The notes beneath the pieces are model-generated. The model saw only the letters and a list, made by a program, of their open reading frames with translations. It was not told where the DNA came from and did not search any database. The position numbers and the translations under genes were made by a program. A stretch of DNA of 9,013 nt, from the NCBI GenBank assembly GCA_035499215.1, contig DATJZH010000207.1:1-9013 (forward strand). The letters are read 5' to 3'. This stretch comes from DATJZH01 sp035499215. Lineage in GTDB: Bacteria > Actinomycetota > Actinomycetes > Streptosporangiales > Streptosporangiaceae. This document shows, piece after piece, positions 6,148 through 9,013 of the stretch; positions within the stretch are counted from its first letter, which is position 1, and every line of letters begins with the position of its first letter.

Positions 6148-6873
6148 ATGGCGGGCCAGGTCGTTGTCATCGCCAAGGCGCCCGTCCCCGGCCGCGTCAA
6201 GACCAGGCTGACGCCTCCGTTCAGCCCCCGGCAGGCGGCAGAACTGGCAGCGGCGGCACTGGCCGACACTCTCGAGGCGGCCGGCCGTGTGCCCGCTGCC
6301 CGGCACGTGATTGCCCTCGACGGCGCGCCGGGCCGCTGGCTTCCGGCGGGCTTTGACGTAATCAGGCAGCAGGGGCACGGGCTGGATCAGCGGATAGCCG
6401 CCGCACTGAGCGAGGCGTACGCCCGGCTGCCAGTGCCGATTGTGCTGATCGGGATGGATACCCCGCAGGTCACCGCGCAGCTGCTGGAATCGGCTATGCG
6501 GCCGCTGGCGGACAACACCGCGGACGCCGCATTCGGCCCGGCCGGCGATGGCGGCTTCTGGCTGCTGGGGCTGCGCCGGCCGGACCCCGGGCTGATGCTC
6601 GGCGTGCCCATGTCCGCGGCGGACACCGGCACGGTGCAGCTCGCCCGGCTGGCTAACGCCGAACTGCGGGTACACCACATGCCGTGCCGCCTCGACGTGG
6701 ATACCGCAGCCGATGCGGCTGCCGTAGCCGGGGAGATACCGCACAGCCGCTTCGCCGCGACGCTCCGGGCGATGCTCGCGCAGCCGGACAGACAGCCGGG
6801 CCTTACGACATTGTTACCGGGCTGCCCGCCAGCTGCCCTGCAGCGGCAAGCATGGCTAGCTTCGGGTTCATGA
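6148..6873 (+). CDS. DUF2064 / TIGR04282-like glycosyltransferase-fold protein, 241 aa
   Basis: The N-terminus (V-V-V-I-A-K-A-P-V-P-G-R-V-K-T-R-L, 5-21) is the hallmark of this family: a nucleotide-binding loop with basic residues, as in MobA- or CofC-like transferases. I-G-M-D-T-P (101-106), F-G-P-A-G-D-G-G-F-W-L-L-G (129-141) and L-D-V-D-T (182-186) complete the expected motif order, with D104 and D134 possible metal ligands. Family members are annotated as glycosyltransferases (an arsenosugar link in some) but few are characterised; a nucleotidyltransferase role is the alternative. ATG 6148 is chosen for its AGGTGA eight bases upstream; GTG 6136 is in frame. The last 25 residues look unconserved, contain the window's only TTA codon that I found, and overlie site C. 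Its stop overlaps the next start (ATGA). Confidence 0.82.
   Translation: MAGQVVVIAKAPVPGRVKTRLTPPFSPRQAAELAAAALADTLEAAGRVPAARHVIALDGAPGRWLPAGFDVIRQQGHGLDQRIAAALSEAYARLPVPIVLIGMDTPQVTAQLLESAMRPLADNTADAAFGPAGDGGFWLLGLRRPDPGLMLGVPMSAADTGTVQLARLANAELRVHHMPCRLDVDTAADAAAVAGEIPHSRFAATLRAMLAQPDRQPGLTTLLPGCPPAALQRQAWLASGS
6800..6820 (+). promoter_or_regulatory. Operator-like site C inside the end of the DUF2064 gene
   Basis: The half-sites T-T-A-C-G-A-C and T-T-A-C-C-G-G are direct repeats with an 11-bp period; the other strand reads GTAAC-n6-GTAAG. It shares C-C-T-T-A-C-G-A with sites A and B and ends 49 bases before the ATG of the molybdoenzyme gene. In the DUF2064 frame it uses ACA, TTG and TTA codons, unusual for this DNA, which suggests selection on the site itself. 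It would allow separate control of the molybdoenzyme and membrane protein. Confidence 0.5.
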
Positions 6874-8450
6874 CGGGCAAGCGGGAAGCGGGGCGCCGCG
6901 ACGCCGGCGGCCGCCAGGACGAGCCGCCCGGTCGTTCCCGGCTGACCGGCGTGCTGGCAGCGGCGGCCCGGACGGCATTCCCGGCGGTGCTCGCCGCGGT
7001 TACCGCGGTACTCGCCGCGGTTACCGCGGTGCTCGCCGCGGTCGCTGCCCGGCGGCGCGTCCGCGGGTTGCTGAGGCGCACGGCCGGCCTGCTGAAAAAC
7101 ACCGGCGATCTGCTGGACCCGGCGGCAGCGGCGCTGGAACGGCTGACCGTGCTGCTCAGTCATCCCGGCGGGCGGGTGTCCCGCGCGCTCGGTCACCCGC
7201 CGCCGGGCCCTTTCCGGCCCGGCACCTGGCGCAGTCCCCTTCGCGGCCGGTGGCTGACCTCGCTGCTGGGCCTCGTGCTGCTCGGCGGCCTGACCGTGAT
7301 GGCAGTGACTGGCCTGCTGTCCTACGCGTCCTATGACCCGCGGCTGCCCGGTAACGACCAGACGCCCGGCGCCCATCTGCTGAAGTTCTACCTGTTCTCC
7401 TGGCCGACCAACCCGACCTGGCTGTACCGGGCCAACCAGGGGGTCCACGTCACGCTCGGCCTCGCGCTGCTGCCCGTGGTGCTCACCAAGCTGTGGTCGG
7501 TCCTCCCCAGGCTCTTCTCCTGGCCGCCGGTGCGGTCTGCGGCCCAGGCCCTGGAGCGGCTCAGCCTGATCATGGTCGTCGGCGGCGTGCTCTTCGAGTT
7601 CGCCACCGGGATCCTGGACATCCAGAACTTCTACGTGTTCCCGTTCTCGTTCTACACCGGTCATCTCTACGGCGCCTGGGTGTTCATCGCGGGGCTCGTG
7701 ATCCACGTGATCCTCAAGTTCCCGCATATGCGGGCCGGATTGCGGTCCCGCAGCCTGCGCCGGGAACTGCGTACCCCGCTGTCGCAGACCCGCCCCGAAG
7801 ACCCCGACCCGGCCGGCCTCCGGGCGCCCGATCCCGGGCCGCCGACAATCTCGCGGCGCGGCCTGCTGGCCGCAGTCGGGGGAGGCTCGCTCACGCTAGC
7901 CGCGTTGGAGGTCGGCCAGTCGGTCGGCGGCTGGACGCGCCGGACCGCGCTGTTCGCTCCCCGCGGCCTGTCCGCTGCCCGGCCAGGCGTACTCCCGGTG
8001 AACAGGACAGCGGCCGCCATCGGCCTGACAGATACCGACGTGGGCCCGGCATACCGGCTTGTGCTGATCGGATCCCGGCAAGTGACGCTGACCCGTGCGC
8101 AGGTCGCAGCACTGCCGCAGCAGTCGGCGGTGCTGCCGATCGCCTGCGTGGAGGGCTGGTCGGCGGCCGCCGCCTGGTCCGGGGTACGCCTGGCCGACCT
8201 CGCGCGGCTGGCCGGCGTCCCGCATCCCGGCGGGGCGAGGGTAGAGTCGCTCGAGCGGCAGGGCTCGTTCAAGACGGCTGAGCTCTCCGCGGCTCAGGTG
8301 AACGACCGCCGATCGATGCTCGCCCTGCGCGTCGACGGCGCGGACCTGTCGCGCGACCACGGCTACCCGGCGCGGACGATCATCCCGGCCGCGCCGGGCG
8401 TGCACAACACGAAGTGGGTCAACAAGATCACTTTTACGGAGCAGGCGTGA
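6870..8450 (+). CDS. Membrane cytochrome b-like domain fused to a SUOX-type molybdopterin oxidoreductase domain, with internal Tat motif, 526 aa
   Basis: Four helices lie at about 129-151, 193-213, 230-250 and 266-284. H169, H193, H265 and H279 are candidate haem b ligands. Then comes a twin-arginine motif S-R-R-G-L-L (328-333) and a fifth hydrophobic segment (331-349). The rest (about 370-526) is a sulfite-oxidase-type molybdopterin domain: I-A-C-V-E-G-W gives the Mo-ligand candidate C426, and G-V-H-N-T-K-W-V-N-K-I (510-520) is the family's closing motif. The catalytic domain should face outside and exchange electrons with the membrane haem domain, like MsrP/MsrQ in one chain; the substrate is unknown. 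Residues 36-60 form an odd hydrophobic seven-residue repeat. ATG 6870 is chosen for the ATGA overlap with the upstream stop; ATG 6852 would add six residues. It overlaps the next gene (GTGA). Confidence 0.87.
   Translation: MTGKREAGRRDAGGRQDEPPGRSRLTGVLAAAARTAFPAVLAAVTAVLAAVTAVLAAVAARRRVRGLLRRTAGLLKNTGDLLDPAAAALERLTVLLSHPGGRVSRALGHPPPGPFRPGTWRSPLRGRWLTSLLGLVLLGGLTVMAVTGLLSYASYDPRLPGNDQTPGAHLLKFYLFSWPTNPTWLYRANQGVHVTLGLALLPVVLTKLWSVLPRLFSWPPVRSAAQALERLSLIMVVGGVLFEFATGILDIQNFYVFPFSFYTGHLYGAWVFIAGLVIHVILKFPHMRAGLRSRSLRRELRTPLSQTRPEDPDPAGLRAPDPGPPTISRRGLLAAVGGGSLTLAALEVGQSVGGWTRRTALFAPRGLSAARPGVLPVNRTAAAIGLTDTDVGPAYRLVLIGSRQVTLTRAQVAALPQQSAVLPIACVEGWSAAAAWSGVRLADLARLAGVPHPGGARVESLERQGSFKTAELSAAQVNDRRSMLALRVDGADLSRDHGYPARTIIPAAPGVHNTKWVNKITFTEQA
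6984..7042 (+). repeat. 21-bp tandem repeat, about 2.8 copies, in the molybdoenzyme N-terminus
   Basis: The units GCGGTGCTCGCC-GCGGTTACC, GCGGTACTCGCC-GCGGTTACC and GCGGTGCTCGCC-GCGGTCGCT follow each other with only a few differences. They encode repeats of A-V-L-A-A-V-T (about residues 39-58), a purely hydrophobic helix flanked by basic residues. Near-identity at the DNA level, including third positions, shows recent slippage-type expansion rather than protein-level selection alone. Confidence 0.85.
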
Positions 8451-9013
8451 GGGGCCCGATCGGCTGGATGCGCCGCTGGTACGGCGCGGATCCGCTGCAC
8501 TTGCTGGCTCTCCTCGCGGCCTTTGCCCTGGCCGGCTACGCGGTCCGCCCGGTCGTGGCCGCCGGGCAGTGGCGCGGCTTCGCCGTATGGTTCGCGGTGG
8601 CCATCGTGGGTCACGATCTGCTGCTCTTCCCGCTGTACTCGCTCGCCGACCTGTCGCTGCGCCGGCTGCTCCCGCCGCGGGCGTCCGGGGGGCGCGACGG
8701 CCGCGCTGGCGACAGCGCCGACGCCGACGGAGCGGGGACCAACAGCCCGCCAGGTCCGGCGCCGCAACGGTCGGTCATCAACTACGCGCGAATGCCTGCC
8801 GCGTTCTCGCTCCTGCTCCTGCTGGTGTGGTTCCCGCTGATCCTGGGTCTGTCGGCGGGCACCTATCACCGGGCAAGCGGGCTGACGACCGGGCCCTACA
8901 TCTGGCGCTGGCTCGCCGTTACCGGCGTGCTGTTCGCCGCGTCGGCGGTCGCCTATGCGCTCGCGCTGCGCCGTGCCTCATCCCGGGCCCGCAAAGCACG
9001 CGTCCTTACCGGG
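8447..9013 (+). CDS. Four-helix membrane protein of unknown function, C-terminus cut by the window edge
   Basis: GTG 8447 overlaps the molybdoenzyme stop (GTGA) and has GGAG five bases upstream, so the two are translationally coupled. 189 codons are in the window without a stop. Predicted helices lie at about 18-38, 46-66, 117-137 and 154-175. A hydrophilic, Gly/Asp/Pro-rich linker (about 77-108) separates the two helix pairs and looks disordered. The C-terminal R-R-A-S-S-R-A-R-K-A-R is basic and cytoplasmic, so the end is probably close. H18, H56 and H141 are the only histidines, and H56 sits in helix 2 (V-G-H-D-L-L-L). I do not recognise the family. The tight coupling suggests a partner subunit or electron-transfer or assembly factor for the molybdoenzyme, but that is inference. 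Confidence 0.75.
   Translation, partial: MRGPIGWMRRWYGADPLHLLALLAAFALAGYAVRPVVAAGQWRGFAVWFAVAIVGHDLLLFPLYSLADLSLRRLLPPRASGGRDGRAGDSADADGAGTNSPPGPAPQRSVINYARMPAAFSLLLLLVWFPLILGLSAGTYHRASGLTTGPYIWRWLAVTGVLFAASAVAYALALRRASSRARKARVLTG

Noticed and set aside
6148..6873. DUF2064 protein as a MobA-type molybdenum cofactor guanylyltransferase serving the adjacent molybdoenzyme
   Set aside because: The A-K-A-P-V-P-G-R-V-K-T-R-L start and the later motifs fit DUF2064/TIGR04282 better than MobA, and SUOX-type enzymes generally use the unmodified cofactor. Kept only as a minor alternative.
6998..7025. GGTTACCG repeats resembling operator half-sites
   Set aside because: They are part of the 21-bp coding repeat, so the spacing is 21 bp rather than 11 bp, and the flanks do not match.
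6387..7727. A 446-codon open frame on the minus strand
   Set aside because: It is antisense to DUF2064 and the molybdoenzyme, with His/Gln/Arg-rich composition and no domain signature; it is a shadow frame.
9003..9013. CCTTACCGGG at the right edge as a fifth operator
   Set aside because: Only one half-site is visible, it falls in the coding frame of the membrane protein (V-L-T-G), and the second half-site position would be outside the window.

Overview
The window is GC-rich DNA with strongly G/C-biased third codon positions, dense gene packing, four-base ATGA/GTGA overlaps and GTG starts. The gene families (GT87-type mannosyltransferase, DUF2064 protein, molybdoenzyme with an internal twin-arginine segment) point to a high-GC actinobacterium, something like a streptomycete or Streptosporangiales relative. 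The genus cannot be fixed from the sequence. No tRNA, rRNA, CRISPR array or insertion sequence was seen.

Layout. On the minus strand, positions 1-2106 hold a GT87-type multi-pass glycosyltransferase (running off the left edge) downstream of a class I SAM methyltransferase. From 2319 to 4243 a plus-strand two-component pair (OmpR-family regulator and three-helix histidine kinase) overlaps by four bases. It meets a minus-strand NAD-dependent sugar epimerase (4253-5332) tail to tail over a large hairpin. Divergently from the epimerase, a plus-strand operon runs to the right edge: a soluble GT2 polyprenyl-phosphate-sugar synthase-like protein, a possible 18-codon linker ORF, a DUF2064/TIGR04282-like protein, a membrane cytochrome fused to a sulfite-oxidase-type molybdopterin domain, and a four-helix membrane protein (partial). 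No gene-free stretch exceeds 300 bases. The largest is 2107-2318, between the methyltransferase and the regulator; it holds a GC-rich inverted repeat and an operator-like site.

What ties it together. Four copies of one operator-like motif sit in front of the transcription units. Each is two direct half-sites about 11 bp apart, reading GT(C/A)A(C/G)-n6-GTAAG on one strand. They lie at 1454-1473 (before the GT87 gene), 2200-2220 (between methyltransferase and regulator), 5381-5401 (between epimerase and GT2) and 6800-6820 (before the molybdoenzyme, inside the DUF2064 gene). An 11-bp direct repeat is the expected target geometry for an OmpR-family regulator, so the simplest model is that the encoded two-component system controls the whole locus, itself included.

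Inferred job. GT2 (polyprenyl-phosphate sugar donor) and GT87 (consumer of such donors), with an epimerase, a methyltransferase and DUF2064, look like synthesis and export-side attachment of a modified sugar on an envelope glycan or lipid. The molybdoenzyme adds an extracytoplasmic redox activity. The link between the sugar part and the redox part is unexplained and is the most interesting biological question here.
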